The notes: a model not told the origin generated them from the sequence alone. Counted from the stretch's first letter, positions 29,220 through 39,088 are shown. The stretch: DNA of 64,000 bases from Methylovulum sp. (GCF_028687615.1 NZ_JAQTZU010000015.1:1-64000); one strand, 5' to 3'. Made by a program: numbers and translations.

Positions 29220-31656
29220 ATGAAACGCCACCCTATGAAAAAAAGGAAAAATATGAAGCCACAGCACAGCACAGCACAGCACAGCACAGCACAGCACAGC
29301 ACATAATATTTTCGACCAACTGACCAACCACGCCAACCAAATTCAACAGCATTGGGCAACTATTTTTCAAGGCATTTACAATGCCAGCATTGACTACCCA
29401 CATCTCGACGGCAAACATTTTAATGCCCTAAACGACAAAATCACCGCCGCTTTAGACCGCCTACACAGCGACTTACAAAGCCCCACCTTAATTATTGCCA
29501 CCACAGGCACCACCAGCAGCGGCAAAAGCACCATCGTTAATTTGTTGTGCGGCGCGGATTTAATGCCGCGCATGGCGCAAGAAATGAGTGCAGGCGTGGT
29601 TTATATTCACCACAGCCCTGATAACAGAAATCATTTGAAAGTCCATGAAACCGAAGGCGCGTTATGGGAATGTGGCGAATGGCATGATTTAAAAGATGCC
29701 GATATTCGCGACAAACTCACAAAAGTAATGAACGAATTTAATAAAAGCAAAGGCATTAACCAACCCGCCACGCCGCACATTGAACTGATTTATCCGCTTG
29801 CCTGTTTTAACAACCCTGAATTGTTAGCCCTTTCTGGCTTACCTAAAAGCACACAATTCAAGTTGATGGATTTACCCGGATTGCGTAATGCGCAAGATAG
29901 CACTAACTCAAATGTTATTAAAAACTGTAGTGATGCCTTGTGTCTTGTTGCCTACAACATGGAAGAAACCGATGAAACTCGACGATTAGAATTAGTGGAA
30001 CAAGTGTTAGGGCAAGTCAAAAATATGGGGGGATCACCAGCACGGATGCTGTTTGTATTAAATCGAATTGATGTTTTCCGCAAAGATAGAGATTGGGAGC
30101 GTTATCAAAGTGAACACGTCACTAAAACAAAAACAGAAATTTCAAAAATTTTGAACAAACGCTTATCAGAGCATAGCGACATTTCAGCCAATTTAACTTA
30201 CAGCTTATTAAGCTCATTGCCAGCATTACACGCTCAACACATTAAAATAGGCAATGATCGCATTTATGCGGCTGACGAATTGGATAGTCATTTTAATTCG
30301 TTGATTTCAGAGGATATATTATTAGATTTACCGCGTAGAACCAGTGCTTGGAATGACCATCATTTTCATCGTGTGAGTGATGCTGTTTGGAAAAACAGCT
30401 ACGGTGCAGAATTTTTTACAACGCTAGACCATCACATTCAAGCGCATTTTCCTACGCTAGTGATTCCATCTATTGTGCAACGCTTCGACAAAGAAGCAAG
30501 CCATGCAGCGGGTGAAATCATGCGGACTTGTTACAGTCAGATAAACAGTTCACAAGAAAAATATGAGGAAGCTTGTTCCATCCTTATGAGGCAAAATGCG
30601 GAATTACAGCAATTCCTTGACCAATCAAAGCAAATTTTACTTGAACCATTTAGCCAATTAATCGAAGGATTAAAAAAAAATGATACTGATTTAACGATTT
30701 TACTTGCGATTGTTGCTGAAGAATTGGCTGAAACCGAAGTTTTTCAAGGAATAACGGCTGATAAATTATCGCCTTTAGCCAGTTGGCGCACAGAACTAAG
30801 GGAAAACTCCATCGGCATATTGCAAGGGGTAAAACAGTCGCTGGATAGTGGAAGACGCAATTTCAGCAATACGCAAGCTGATAAATTATCTGAACGCGAA
30901 CAACAGTTGTTAAGTATGGCGTGTGAATATTATGGCATGGCAAGAAAAACAAATGATGAATCCCGTTTTGACGAGCAGCTTGAAAATTTCCTCTCGCAAA
31001 TTAGTGAAGTAATTTTTAAATCATTAGGTAATCAAGTTAATCAAGAAAATATGCGTATTCGTGATACTGTCGAATTAATCATGAAATACTATCTTGATTA
31101 TTTACAAGACGGTATAAAAGACCTTGCTCCAGAATGGAATTTGGAAATTGGTCTTTATGTACTTAATGAGATTAAGATGCCAGAAATCAACCTTTCTTCG
31201 TTAGAGGCAGAGGTTGAAACTCAATATAAGACAGAGTATAGAACCGAGTATAGGAATAAAACACGGACAGTTAGACGTTGGTATTCTTTATGGCTTATTC
31301 CTGAATCAGAAAGTTATAAAGAGGCATACTCTCAAGAATATGAAGTTTCATATAGATGCCTACCAAATTCTGACTCAGTTTATCAAAATAGCAAGGAGCA
31401 ATTAAGTCAAGAGTTGGATTTATTGGTCAAGCCATTTTATAACATGATTCATGATTATATTAATGAATTGACAGAGACTGTTGTTAAAGAGCAAAACCGA
31501 GTGTTACTTGATTTTAATGCTAAATTAGAACAAGCCCGTCAAGGGCATCAAAATAATCATGAAAAAGTAGTTGCTGATTGGCAGCCGTTATATGACCAAG
31601 CACAACAATTCAAAGATGAATTGTCACAACTGACAGACACAAGGAATTACCTATGA
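29220..31656 (+). CDS. Dynamin-like GTPase 1, phase-variable; start codons out of frame in this copy
   Basis: Large GTPase of the dynamin-like type. The frame open to 31656 carries the P-loop GTTSSGKST (29506-29532), DLPGLRN (G3) and LNRID (G4), then long helical segments to the C-terminus. A later TTG at 29542 would lose the P-loop, so it cannot be the true start. The plausible starts (ATG at 29220, 29235 and 29253, with AAGG at 29204) share one frame that enters the CACAG repeat and stops at TAA 29304. One more repeat unit, or two fewer, joins them to the GTPase frame through a Q-H-S-T-A repeat. The next gene overlaps the stop by 4 bp. The C-terminal half is AT-rich and differs from the flanking core genes. 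Confidence 0.8.
29260..29303 (+). repeat. CACAG pentanucleotide tandem repeat, 8.8 copies (contingency repeat)
   Basis: Forty-four bases of uninterrupted CACAG lie between the start codons and the GTPase domain of dynamin-like GTPase 1. Five-base units change frame with every gain or loss. Counting full ACAGC units (eight here), frames join at 6, 9 or 12 units and are broken at 7, 8, 10 or 11. Short pure repeats inside a 5' coding region are the classic substrate for slipped-strand phase variation. Confidence 0.93.
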
Positions 31657-32570
31657 GTCAATTTGATACTTCCGTAGAAAATCTTTTAAGTCGTATTCAT
31701 TTAATAAAACAAATTGAAACGATAGCAGAAAAACAAAATTCCAATTATTTATGGGTGAATAACGGGGTTCTAAAATCATTTATTGATGGATTAAAACCTC
31801 ATGTTTCAGTAAATGAAAAAGATTGGGGAGAAGACGATACTTTTTTAGATCTGATTAATGCTGTAAATAACCAGATAATCATTCAAATTAATGACGGAGA
31901 AAAAAACATGGCAACAGGTGCTGAATTAGCAACAACAGGTACTGGATTAGCAATAGGCACAAAGTTTATTATTGCCGCTGGCGTATTATCAGTGATAGCG
32001 ATTGCCTTATATGCTCATCGTTGCTCAAAGAATAAAACGAAAACGAATAGCAATGAAAAAGATGAAAATATAATTGAAAAAGTTATAAAGTTTGGGAGTG
32101 AAGTAAAAGCAGGATTTGAAAATCCTAATAGCAACAAACCACAACAACAAGTAAGCCCACCTTCTCAGCCCACAAAAAAAACGACACCAATATATGGGCA
32201 ATATGTCTTACTGCTTATTATTGAAGCAAATCGACTAGATAAAAACCTAAAACTAGGTAGCTTTTCTAAAGAGGAAGCGGAAAAACTTATTTCCAATGCA
32301 ATGTTCGCTTATTGTTTTGCGGAAAATGATGCAGATGGTCAAATGGTTTTAGAAGCTGTTGAACTTTCAAAGGATGAAGACATTAATTATGAATCCGAAG
32401 ATAAAGTATTTTTACAACTTTCTTTATCAGCTAAACCCAAAATTGCAGAGGGAAAACCTGATAAATTAGGTATTAGAGAAGCAATGAATCCCAACCAACG
32501 AGTTGAAATAAAAATGCTGAAAAAGCTACTCAAAACTCGTTCAATCACAGCATTTCATAGCGTAGTTTAA
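31653..32570 (+). CDS. Membrane-anchored accessory protein between two dynamin-like GTPases
   Basis: A 305-residue protein that I do not recognise. A single hydrophobic segment (GLAIGTKFIIAAGVLSVIAI, about residues 90-109, continuing to ALYAH) separates an acidic, helical N-terminal part from a lysine- and asparagine-rich linker and a C-terminal domain containing YGQYVLLLIIEANRLD and SFSKEEAEKLISNAMFAYCF. It overlaps the first GTPase gene by 4 bp (ATGA) and ends 10 bp before the second, so all three are probably co-translated. It may tether the GTPases to the inner membrane. Base composition is clearly AT-rich. Confidence 0.75.
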   Translation: MSQFDTSVENLLSRIHLIKQIETIAEKQNSNYLWVNNGVLKSFIDGLKPHVSVNEKDWGEDDTFLDLINAVNNQIIIQINDGEKNMATGAELATTGTGLAIGTKFIIAAGVLSVIAIALYAHRCSKNKTKTNSNEKDENIIEKVIKFGSEVKAGFENPNSNKPQQQVSPPSQPTKKTTPIYGQYVLLLIIEANRLDKNLKLGSFSKEEAEKLISNAMFAYCFAENDADGQMVLEAVELSKDEDINYESEDKVFLQLSLSAKPKIAEGKPDKLGIREAMNPNQRVEIKMLKKLLKTRSITAFHSVV

Positions 32571-32580
32571 GGATATTATT

Positions 32581-34914
32581 ATGGATTGGAAAACCGCCTC
32601 AACCCTTTACGCTAACCAACTAAAAACCGCGTTAGCCGTGCGCCGCCACGCTTTAGACTTAGCGAATTTAGCCTCAGTCACACAATTGGGCATTACGCCC
32701 GAACAAAAAGCCACCTTGCAAAAAGCAGGTGAACCCGCCGAAAAACTCATGCACCGCTTGCAAAACGGCGAGTTTCGTATTGCCGTGGTCGGTTTGGAAA
32801 AAGCGGGTAAAAGCACCTTTGTCAATGCGTGGTTAGGCAGTGATTTACTGCCCGCTAAAACCGCCCGCTGTACTTTCACCACCACGCAAATTTATTCCGT
32901 ACAAGACCAAAACGAACAGCGACTGGAAACCTTGCCGAAAACCGAAGCACAGTATTCAGCCTATCAAGCAGATTTACGCGAACAAACGCAGAGTGCGGAT
33001 AAAAGCGCGGCACAAAAAGCGGAAAATGATTTAAAAGTCATGGAACTGCATAACGGCACATTACGCGAGATTATTAACGAGGGTAAAAAGACTTATAGCT
33101 TTAGTCGCTTAGAAGAAATTAAAACCAATTTAAGCCGTTATGTGGCTGATGAGCGTTATGCCCATGCCATGCAGGAAGCGCGGCTTTACACCTCGCAATT
33201 GGCGGCAGTGGATGGGGTGGTGTTTTATGATGTTCCTGGTTTAGATTCTGGACTAGCCAAGCATATTGAAGAATCCAAAGAAATGTTGGCAGATTGTGAT
33301 GCCATTATTTTAGTGCAACGCCGTGATATTGATTTAAAAGCCCACGAACAGGATTTAATTAAATTCGGCGCAACAGGCGACCCGTATTTAAAACTCGCGG
33401 ATAAATTATTTGTATTTTGGGGGCAAGTTGATTTACAGCCTTCTAAAGAAGTTTTACAGGATAACTGGCAACAGTTATTAGAAAAATGGGCGGCTGTGGA
33501 AATCCCAGAACATCGCATCGTACGCGGTTCGGCAGGCGCACATTTAGTTTTACAAGGTTTTGAAATTCCCCAAGTTGGCACGTTAGAACAAACCTTGCAA
33601 AAAATGCAGGACTTAACGGGTTTAAGCTCACATGATGAACTAAAACAAACCACTGGCATTAGTGAATTACAACAGCGCATTCAACATTATTTGGATAACG
33701 AACGCACGGCGTTATTAAAAAAACGCTGTGACGGTATGATAGGCGATATTCTAAAAACCGCGCGGGATATTTATCAAACTGTTGCGGCTGTTTATCCCGA
33801 AGACCCCGAACAAGCTAAACGCGCTCAATCGGAGAATAATACTATTGAATTTTCCCAATGGTGGCATAACCGTTGGCAAAAAATTCAAGCCGATGTCAAT
33901 AATCGTTTTAAAGACGGTAATGAACAATCCATCAAAAATCGACAAGTATTTAAAGCCCGTTATGAAGAATTAGTGCAGGAAAAAATAAACGCTTTACCTT
34001 CACGGCAATTAGAACAAAGACAGGACATTTTTGATAGTGTCAGCAATCCCGTTTTTGATGCGGCTAAAGCCAATATTGCATGGCGAGAAAAACTCTATAG
34101 TGATGTGCGGGTAATGACTGCCGAATTAGCCAGAAATTTAGCCTTGGAATTACAACAAGAAGCCTTGGATTTAATTGCTGAATTAGAAAAGCAATTATGG
34201 GGCAGTAAAACGGTTAAAACTAAATTAGTGCAGAATGAAACAATCTATGTTTCGTTATTGGAGCACAGCTTAAACACCTTGTTTTTACGCTTTGCCCGTC
34301 CTGTGGTTGAGTTATTAGTGCGTGCGCCCGTTGGCAGCACCACCCGTAAAGAAGCGCGTAAAAAAATGGGCGCGGATATTGAAATCATTGATAATTATTA
34401 TTCAGGTGGAGAACCTGCATTAGAGCGGTTATGCCAATATGCGAATCATGGCGTTTCACTATTAACCGATGAGCAAAAACGCAAAGACGTATTAGGTGTT
34501 TCTGCTAATGCAGTGGTTGAAAGCCTTATTGCAGCAAATCCTTTTGTTACTATCGCCTTGAATGTAGCAAAAACAGCGGTGAATGAATTAAGCGAAACCT
34601 TAGTGAATGAGCAAGACACCATGATTGCTGAAGTGGAAGCCGATATTCGGGTATTAGAGCATTATTTGATTTATGGCATTTTTGAAGCATCGGGTTTTTC
34701 GGCTTTTTGTCAGCAAGAATTAGATAATCTGAGGGATTCTTTTTTAGATGTCAATATTCGAGGTTATTGGACTGGCGTTGTGCAGAATGAATGGCAAGCG
34801 GGTAATCCTGCTTTATTAAAAGAATTACCTGTTAATTTGCAATCTTTCAAGTTTAATACCGAAACCAGTGACAGATTAAAGCAGTTACGGGTATCTTTGG
34901 ATGCGGTGCATTGA
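32581..34914 (+). CDS. Dynamin-like GTPase 2 (LeoA-like)
   Basis: A 777-residue large GTPase. GLEKAGKST (residues 71-79) is the P-loop, a CTFTTTQ threonine-rich switch follows (about 97-103), FYDVPGLDSG is G3 (about 215-224) and FWGQVD may serve as a degenerate G4 (about 279-284). Long helical regions follow (about 370-560 and 690-770), and a hydrophobic stretch near 660-690 could act as a membrane paddle. Bacterial pairs of such GTPases (LeoABC-type, described in the anti-phage system Eleos) are known to act at membranes; assignment here is by analogy. An upstream GGATATTATT precedes the ATG. Confidence 0.82.
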   Translation: MDWKTASTLYANQLKTALAVRRHALDLANLASVTQLGITPEQKATLQKAGEPAEKLMHRLQNGEFRIAVVGLEKAGKSTFVNAWLGSDLLPAKTARCTFTTTQIYSVQDQNEQRLETLPKTEAQYSAYQADLREQTQSADKSAAQKAENDLKVMELHNGTLREIINEGKKTYSFSRLEEIKTNLSRYVADERYAHAMQEARLYTSQLAAVDGVVFYDVPGLDSGLAKHIEESKEMLADCDAIILVQRRDIDLKAHEQDLIKFGATGDPYLKLADKLFVFWGQVDLQPSKEVLQDNWQQLLEKWAAVEIPEHRIVRGSAGAHLVLQGFEIPQVGTLEQTLQKMQDLTGLSSHDELKQTTGISELQQRIQHYLDNERTALLKKRCDGMIGDILKTARDIYQTVAAVYPEDPEQAKRAQSENNTIEFSQWWHNRWQKIQADVNNRFKDGNEQSIKNRQVFKARYEELVQEKINALPSRQLEQRQDIFDSVSNPVFDAAKANIAWREKLYSDVRVMTAELARNLALELQQEALDLIAELEKQLWGSKTVKTKLVQNETIYVSLLEHSLNTLFLRFARPVVELLVRAPVGSTTRKEARKKMGADIEIIDNYYSGGEPALERLCQYANHGVSLLTDEQKRKDVLGVSANAVVESLIAANPFVTIALNVAKTAVNELSETLVNEQDTMIAEVEADIRVLEHYLIYGIFEASGFSAFCQQELDNLRDSFLDVNIRGYWTGVVQNEWQAGNPALLKELPVNLQSFKFNTETSDRLKQLRVSLDAVH

Positions 34915-35258
34915 TATACTCAACACGGGCACAGATTGCGGCTTTTGTCTCCCTCTCCATTCGGGAGAGGGTTGGGGTGAGGGGTTTTAAAAAGCACAAA
35001 TCGTGACCGTCCGCAGTATAGATATAGCTTGTAATTAGATCATGAAAGGTGGGTTATTCGCCTAATAACGGATAATTCACCATAAGATACGCTGAGCTAT
35101 TCGTTAAATAATAGTTAAATAATATTAGTGTCCTTCATTTTCAATAGGATAAATCCCTGTACATGATAAAAATTAGTCGATCTGTTGCAAGATATGGCTT
35201 TAATTAGCTGAATAATCAATTATGATGTAAAACTGTTTCTATCCGCATTTTGTAAGCT
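34915..35258. repeat. Repeat-bearing spacer right of the dynamin-like island
   Basis: No gene is seen. CCCTCTCCATTCGGGAGAGG at about 34952-34971 is the same repeat as in the palindromic element at 27.8 kb. At 34990-35018 the 29-base sequence found at 28922-28950 recurs with two mismatches in the same orientation. The rest is AT-rich and should contain the yfbR promoter. Confidence 0.6.
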
Positions 35259-35864
35259 ATGGAAGAAATTACCGTAACCAGCAGTTTTTATGCTTATTTA
35301 ACCCGCTTAAGATGGATTAAGCGGTGGGGGTTGAAACGCAATGCCCATGAAGAAAATGTCATGGAACACAGTTGGGAGGTGTCGGTAATCGCCCACATCT
35401 TGGCATTGATAAAAAACCGTTATTTTAATGGCAATCTCGATGCGAATGCCGTGGCAACTGCGGCCTTGTACCATGATATTACTGAGGTAATTACGGGAGA
35501 TTTACCGACCCCAATCAAATATCATTCCGAAGAAATTCGTAACGCATACAAAGAAATTGAAAGACAGGCGGAAATCGAGCTATTGAATTTATTGCCTTCA
35601 GAAATCCGTGACGATTTTGATATGCTGATTTGTCACGGGCAAATGCCAGAAGAGCAGGTGAAAATTATTAAGGCTGCCGATAAAATTTCGGCTTATTTAA
35701 AATGCCAGGCGGAATTAAAAGCAGGAAATTTAGAATTTGAAGTAGCCGCAAAACAGTTAGCCCTAAAAATTGCTGAATCTGACCAAAATGAAGTAATTTT
35801 TTTCATGCAGGTTTTTGCGCCTAGTTGTGGATTGACATTGGATGGACTAATGAAAACCTACTGA
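35259..35864 (+). CDS. yfbR: YfbR-type 5'-deoxynucleotidase (HD domain)
   Basis: A 201-residue HD-domain phosphohydrolase that removes phosphate from deoxyribonucleoside 5'-monophosphates. It matches the family along its whole length: SSFYAYLTRLRWIKRWGLKR near the start, NVMEHSWEVSVIAH (metal histidine), AALYHDITEVITGDLPTPIK (HD motif, about residues 67-86) and KAADKISAYLKCQAELKAGN. It faces the fba gene, and a shared terminator hairpin lies between the two stops. Confidence 0.93.
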   Translation: MEEITVTSSFYAYLTRLRWIKRWGLKRNAHEENVMEHSWEVSVIAHILALIKNRYFNGNLDANAVATAALYHDITEVITGDLPTPIKYHSEEIRNAYKEIERQAEIELLNLLPSEIRDDFDMLICHGQMPEEQVKIIKAADKISAYLKCQAELKAGNLEFEVAAKQLALKIAESDQNEVIFFMQVFAPSCGLTLDGLMKTY

Positions 35865-35909
35865 GTTTGTTTACTTGATAAGCTGCGTCAATATAAATTT
35901 TAGGCAAAA

Positions 35910-35937
35910 AAAAGCCGATGATTCTACATCGGCTTTT
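35910..35937. terminator. Bidirectional intrinsic terminator between yfbR and fba
   Basis: AAAAGCCGATG (35910-35920) and CATCGGCTTTT (35927-35937) form a perfect 11-bp stem with a 6-base loop. T-rich sequence follows on the plus side and an A-run precedes it, so it can act in both directions, as suits two convergent genes. Confidence 0.85.
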
Positions 35938-35954
35938 CTACGCTTCTTTTTATA

Positions 35955-37034
35955 TTACAAACTGCCAACTGCATTTAAATCTTGGAACGCTTGTTCCAGG
36001 CGGGCAATCATACTGACTTCGCCAGCACGTTGCCAAACCCGAGGGTCATAATATTTTTTGTTTGGTTTATCAGCACCTTCTGGATTACCGATTTGACCTT
36101 GCAAATAACCTTCATTCTTCAGGTAATATTGTCTGATGCCGTCCCAGGCTGCCCATTGGGTATCCGTATCAATGTTCATTTTGATAACGCCATAACTGAT
36201 GGATTCACTGATTTCATCTGCGGAAGAACCAGAACCACCGTGGAAAACAAAATTCAACGTATTTGCAGGCACAGCAAATTTTTCTGAAACATACTTTTGT
36301 GAGTTGTCCAAAATTTTCGGTGTCAACTTAACGTTGCCTGGTGAATAAACACCATGCACATTACCAAATGAAGCAGCAATAGTGAAACGGTCACTGATTT
36401 TGCTCAGGTGCTCATAGGCATAAGCCACATCTTCAGGCTGCGTGTACAACATGGAGTGATCCATGCCGCTATTATCAACACCGTCTTCTTCGCCGCCAGT
36501 AACACCCAATTCAATTTCTAAAGTCATGCCCATTTTAGACATACGCTCTAAATATTGCCCGCAAATCTCAATATTTTCCTCCAGACTTTCTTCTGACAAG
36601 TCCAACATGTGTGAACTAAACAGTGGCTTACCTGTTTGGGCAAAATATTTTTCGCCCGCATCCAGCAAGCCATCAATCCAGGGTAACAGGGTTTTTGCGG
36701 CATGATCAGTGTGCAGGATAACAGGTACACCGTAAGCTTCCGCGAGAGTATGTACATGTCGGGCACCAGAAATTGCACCCAAAATAGCAACTTGTTGGCC
36801 TTCTAATTTAAGCCCTTTACCCGCTACATATTGTGCACCGCCGTTAGAAAACTGGATAATAACGGCAGACTTTACTTTGGCGGCAGCTTCTAACACTGCA
36901 TTGATAGAACCAGTACTGATCACGTTGACGGCTGGCAATGCGAATTTGTTTTCTTTCGCGATGGCAAAGATTTTTTGTACGTCATCACCTGTTACTACAC
37001 CTGGTTTTACAACATCTAAAATTTTTTGTGACAT
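35955..37034 (-). CDS. fba: Class II fructose-bisphosphate aldolase
   Basis: A zinc-dependent aldolase of 359 residues (the FbaA long form). It splits fructose 1,6-bisphosphate to triose phosphates, the cleavage branch of the RuMP cycle and glycolysis. Visible are VILHTDHAAKTLLPW (metal-binding histidine, about residues 106-120), LEIELGVTGGEEDGVDN (about 171-187), NVHGVYSPGNVKLTP and VFHGGSGSS. It is the last gene of the leftward run transketolase, repeat proteins, transaldolase, aldolase, and starts 96 bp after tal. Confidence 0.96.
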   Translation of the reverse strand: MSQKILDVVKPGVVTGDDVQKIFAIAKENKFALPAVNVISTGSINAVLEAAAKVKSAVIIQFSNGGAQYVAGKGLKLEGQQVAILGAISGARHVHTLAEAYGVPVILHTDHAAKTLLPWIDGLLDAGEKYFAQTGKPLFSSHMLDLSEESLEENIEICGQYLERMSKMGMTLEIELGVTGGEEDGVDNSGMDHSMLYTQPEDVAYAYEHLSKISDRFTIAASFGNVHGVYSPGNVKLTPKILDNSQKYVSEKFAVPANTLNFVFHGGSGSSADEISESISYGVIKMNIDTDTQWAAWDGIRQYYLKNEGYLQGQIGNPEGADKPNKKYYDPRVWQRAGEVSMIARLEQAFQDLNAVGSL

Positions 37035-37130
37035 TTAAGTAGAGTCCTAAATATAAATAAATAATGCCGAAAAAGCTCAAGATGTCCAAACAGCGAAAGC
37101 TTGTCTGGACACCCTTAAGTATCAAATATT

Positions 37131-38117
37131 TTAGCCTTCTAAAGTTGCCAAACGTTCAGCCAACAGCTTTTCTAATGACTCTAAAGCCACTGTAAAGCCG
37201 TTGATACCTTCTGCCAATTTATCCGTCGCCATACGGTTTTCTTTATGCATTGCGTCAAACACTTCTTTGGTCATATCGATTTTTTCGATGGACATCGTTG
37301 CCGCGTTTTCAGGATCTAACTTGCGTGGCAAATCACCTTCCGTCGCTTGCAATTCCGCCAAAATGGACGGTGCAATGGTCAACAAATCACAACCTGCCAA
37401 TTCAGTAATTTCACCGACGTTACGGAAGCTTGCGCCCATAACTTCAGTTTTATAACCAAACTTTTTGTAGTAGTTGTAAATTTCGGTCACAGACAATACG
37501 CCGGGATCTTCCGCTGATGGGTATGAATCGCGGCCAGTGTCCTTTTTGTACCAATCAAGGATACGGCCCACAAAAGGGGAGATCAACGTGATGCCATTTT
37601 CTGCACAAGCAATTGCCTGATGGATACCAAACAATAATGTCAGGTTACAATGGATGCCTTCTTTTTCTAAAACGGCTGCTGCTTGAATACCTTCCCAAGT
37701 CGAAGCAATCTTAATTAGCACCCGTTCACGGGAAACGCCTTGGGCTTCGTACATCTTAATTAGTTCCCGCCCCATGGCAATGCTAGCATCGGTATCATGG
37801 GAAAGCCGCGCATCCACTTCAGTAGATACTCGTCCAGGAATGACCTCCAGTATCTTGTGTCCGAAGGAAACAGCCAAACGCTCGAAAGCAAGGGAAACAA
37901 CTTGAGCTGACACAGCATCAGCTCCTAAAGTCTCCCTTGCGCCTTTCAAAGTGCCATCAACAATATCCTGATACTGTGGCATTTGTGCAGCCGCAGTAAT
38001 CAAAGAGGGGTTTGTTGTTGCATCTTGTGGTTTAAATGTTTCAATGGCCTGTATGTCGCCGGTATCTGCTACAACAACAGTGACCTCTCTAAGTTGTTCA
38101 AGTAAATTTTTTGCCAT
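37131..38117 (-). CDS. tal: Transaldolase
   Basis: A 328-residue TalB-type transaldolase that moves a dihydroxyacetone unit between sedoheptulose 7-phosphate and glyceraldehyde 3-phosphate in the rearrangement phase of the RuMP or pentose phosphate cycle. [20 protein letters not shown] at about residues 17-36 is the family signature 1, and [16 protein letters not shown] (about 140-155) holds the Schiff-base lysine. Length is normal. It sits between the T-G-V-x-K-Y-L repeat genes and fba on the same strand. Confidence 0.96.
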   Translation of the reverse strand: MAKNLLEQLREVTVVVADTGDIQAIETFKPQDATTNPSLITAAAQMPQYQDIVDGTLKGARETLGADAVSAQVVSLAFERLAVSFGHKILEVIPGRVSTEVDARLSHDTDASIAMGRELIKMYEAQGVSRERVLIKIASTWEGIQAAAVLEKEGIHCNLTLLFGIHQAIACAENGITLISPFVGRILDWYKKDTGRDSYPSAEDPGVLSVTEIYNYYKKFGYKTEVMGASFRNVGEITELAGCDLLTIAPSILAELQATEGDLPRKLDPENAATMSIEKIDMTKEVFDAMHKENRMATDKLAEGINGFTVALESLEKLLAERLATLEG

Positions 38118-38206
38118 AACTAGTGCCTTCTCAAATAAAGTAAAAAAATTTTAAAACCGGATGGATGGTGCCTGCAATTAAGCCAGTGCTAAATTCACAT
38201 CTACAC

Positions 38207-38243
38207 AAACAATAAACAGCATCCAAGATGCTGTTTATTGTTT
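38207..38243 (-). terminator. Strong hairpin between the repeat-protein gene and tal
   Basis: AAACAATAAACAGCATC (38207-38223) and GATGCTGTTTATTGTTT (38227-38243) are perfect inverted 17-base arms with a 3-base loop. On the minus strand it follows the stop of the T-G-V-x-K-Y-L repeat gene by about 30 bases. It may end or reduce transcription into tal, or protect an mRNA 3' end. Confidence 0.7.
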
Positions 38244-38272
38244 CCACTCATCAATCATCTGAAACTTAAAAA

Positions 38273-39085
38273 CTAGGCGCGATTCCTCATATATTTATCG
38301 ACACCTGTTTCAATCATTTCAACTTTTTGTTTGTTTGCAAGTGTTTGCCGTGCCATATATTTAGTCACACGACTTATTTTTGGCAAGCTTTCTTGACTTT
38401 GTAAGTATTTCGCAACCCCTGTCAATTCAGGTTTTGCCACAGATGGTTTTTTCATTTTAGCAAGCAAAGCCTGCTTTTTCATATACTTAGCAACTCTACT
38501 CAATTGTGGCAAGTTTTCCTGTTGCTTCAAATATTTTTCCACCCCAGTCAACTCAATATGCGCCACCACATGCTTTGTTTGTTTGGCAACGATGGCTTGT
38601 TTAGCCATATACTTGGCTACCTTAGTCGCTTTTGGCAAATTTTCTTGGTTTTTCAAATACTTTGCCACACCACTCAAAACCGGCTTTTCCTTTTGGTTGC
38701 TTAGATATTTAGCAACTCCTGTAACTTGTTTTTTACCAACTGCTTTAGGCGCGTTCTTTTCAGCCAACATTTTTTTCAGCATATATCGAGTCACACCACT
38801 TACAGGATTTTGCTGGTTTTTTTCCAGATACTTAGCTACGCCCGTAACCACTTGAGTATTTCTTTGATCTTCCAGTGATTCCGCCTCTTCTTTACTTGCC
38901 TCTAAAATTTTTCTCTGGCTTTCCAAATATCTTGCAACACCTGTCAAACCGCTAGCATCGCTAGAATAAATCGGCAATACCATTTGGTTTTCTTCGTGAA
39001 CCCTATCAACACTAGGTCTTTTCATAAAAAAGAATAAGCCAGCCACGGCAGGGAAAAAAGATCCGCTCAAGTAATTCTGATTCAT
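38273..39085 (-). CDS. Uncharacterised protein with 11 T-G-V-x-K-Y-L motifs
   Basis: A 270-residue protein of unknown family. After a short hydrophobic N-terminus (SFFPAVAGLFFF, residues 9-20) it is almost wholly built from an 11-residue motif with consensus [LV]-[TS]-[GR]-V-[AT]-[KR]-Y-[LM]-x-x-Q. Copies lie near residues 47, 80, 95, 121, 137, 152, 179, 195, 221, 237 and 259, and the protein ends in TGVDKYMRNRA. Linkers are lysine-, glutamine- and alanine-rich and look helical. It starts 3 bp after its sister gene with GGGGATAATCA as ribosome-binding region. Its position between transketolase and transaldolase suggests a link to C1 assimilation, perhaps as a scaffold; this is inference. Confidence 0.75.
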   Translation of the reverse strand: MNQNYLSGSFFPAVAGLFFFMKRPSVDRVHEENQMVLPIYSSDASGLTGVARYLESQRKILEASKEEAESLEDQRNTQVVTGVAKYLEKNQQNPVSGVTRYMLKKMLAEKNAPKAVGKKQVTGVAKYLSNQKEKPVLSGVAKYLKNQENLPKATKVAKYMAKQAIVAKQTKHVVAHIELTGVEKYLKQQENLPQLSRVAKYMKKQALLAKMKKPSVAKPELTGVAKYLQSQESLPKISRVTKYMARQTLANKQKVEMIETGVDKYMRNRA

Positions 39086-39088
39086 TGA

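Noticed and set aside
29233-29418. Minus-strand 61-codon frame rich in C-C-A-V-L repeats
   Set aside because: It is only the reverse reading of the CACAG repeat and adjacent GTPase coding sequence.
29542-31656. GTPase gene starting at TTG 29542
   Set aside because: This start would remove the P-loop at 29506-29532, and the same frame is open upstream to 29257; the true N-terminus is reached through the repeat.
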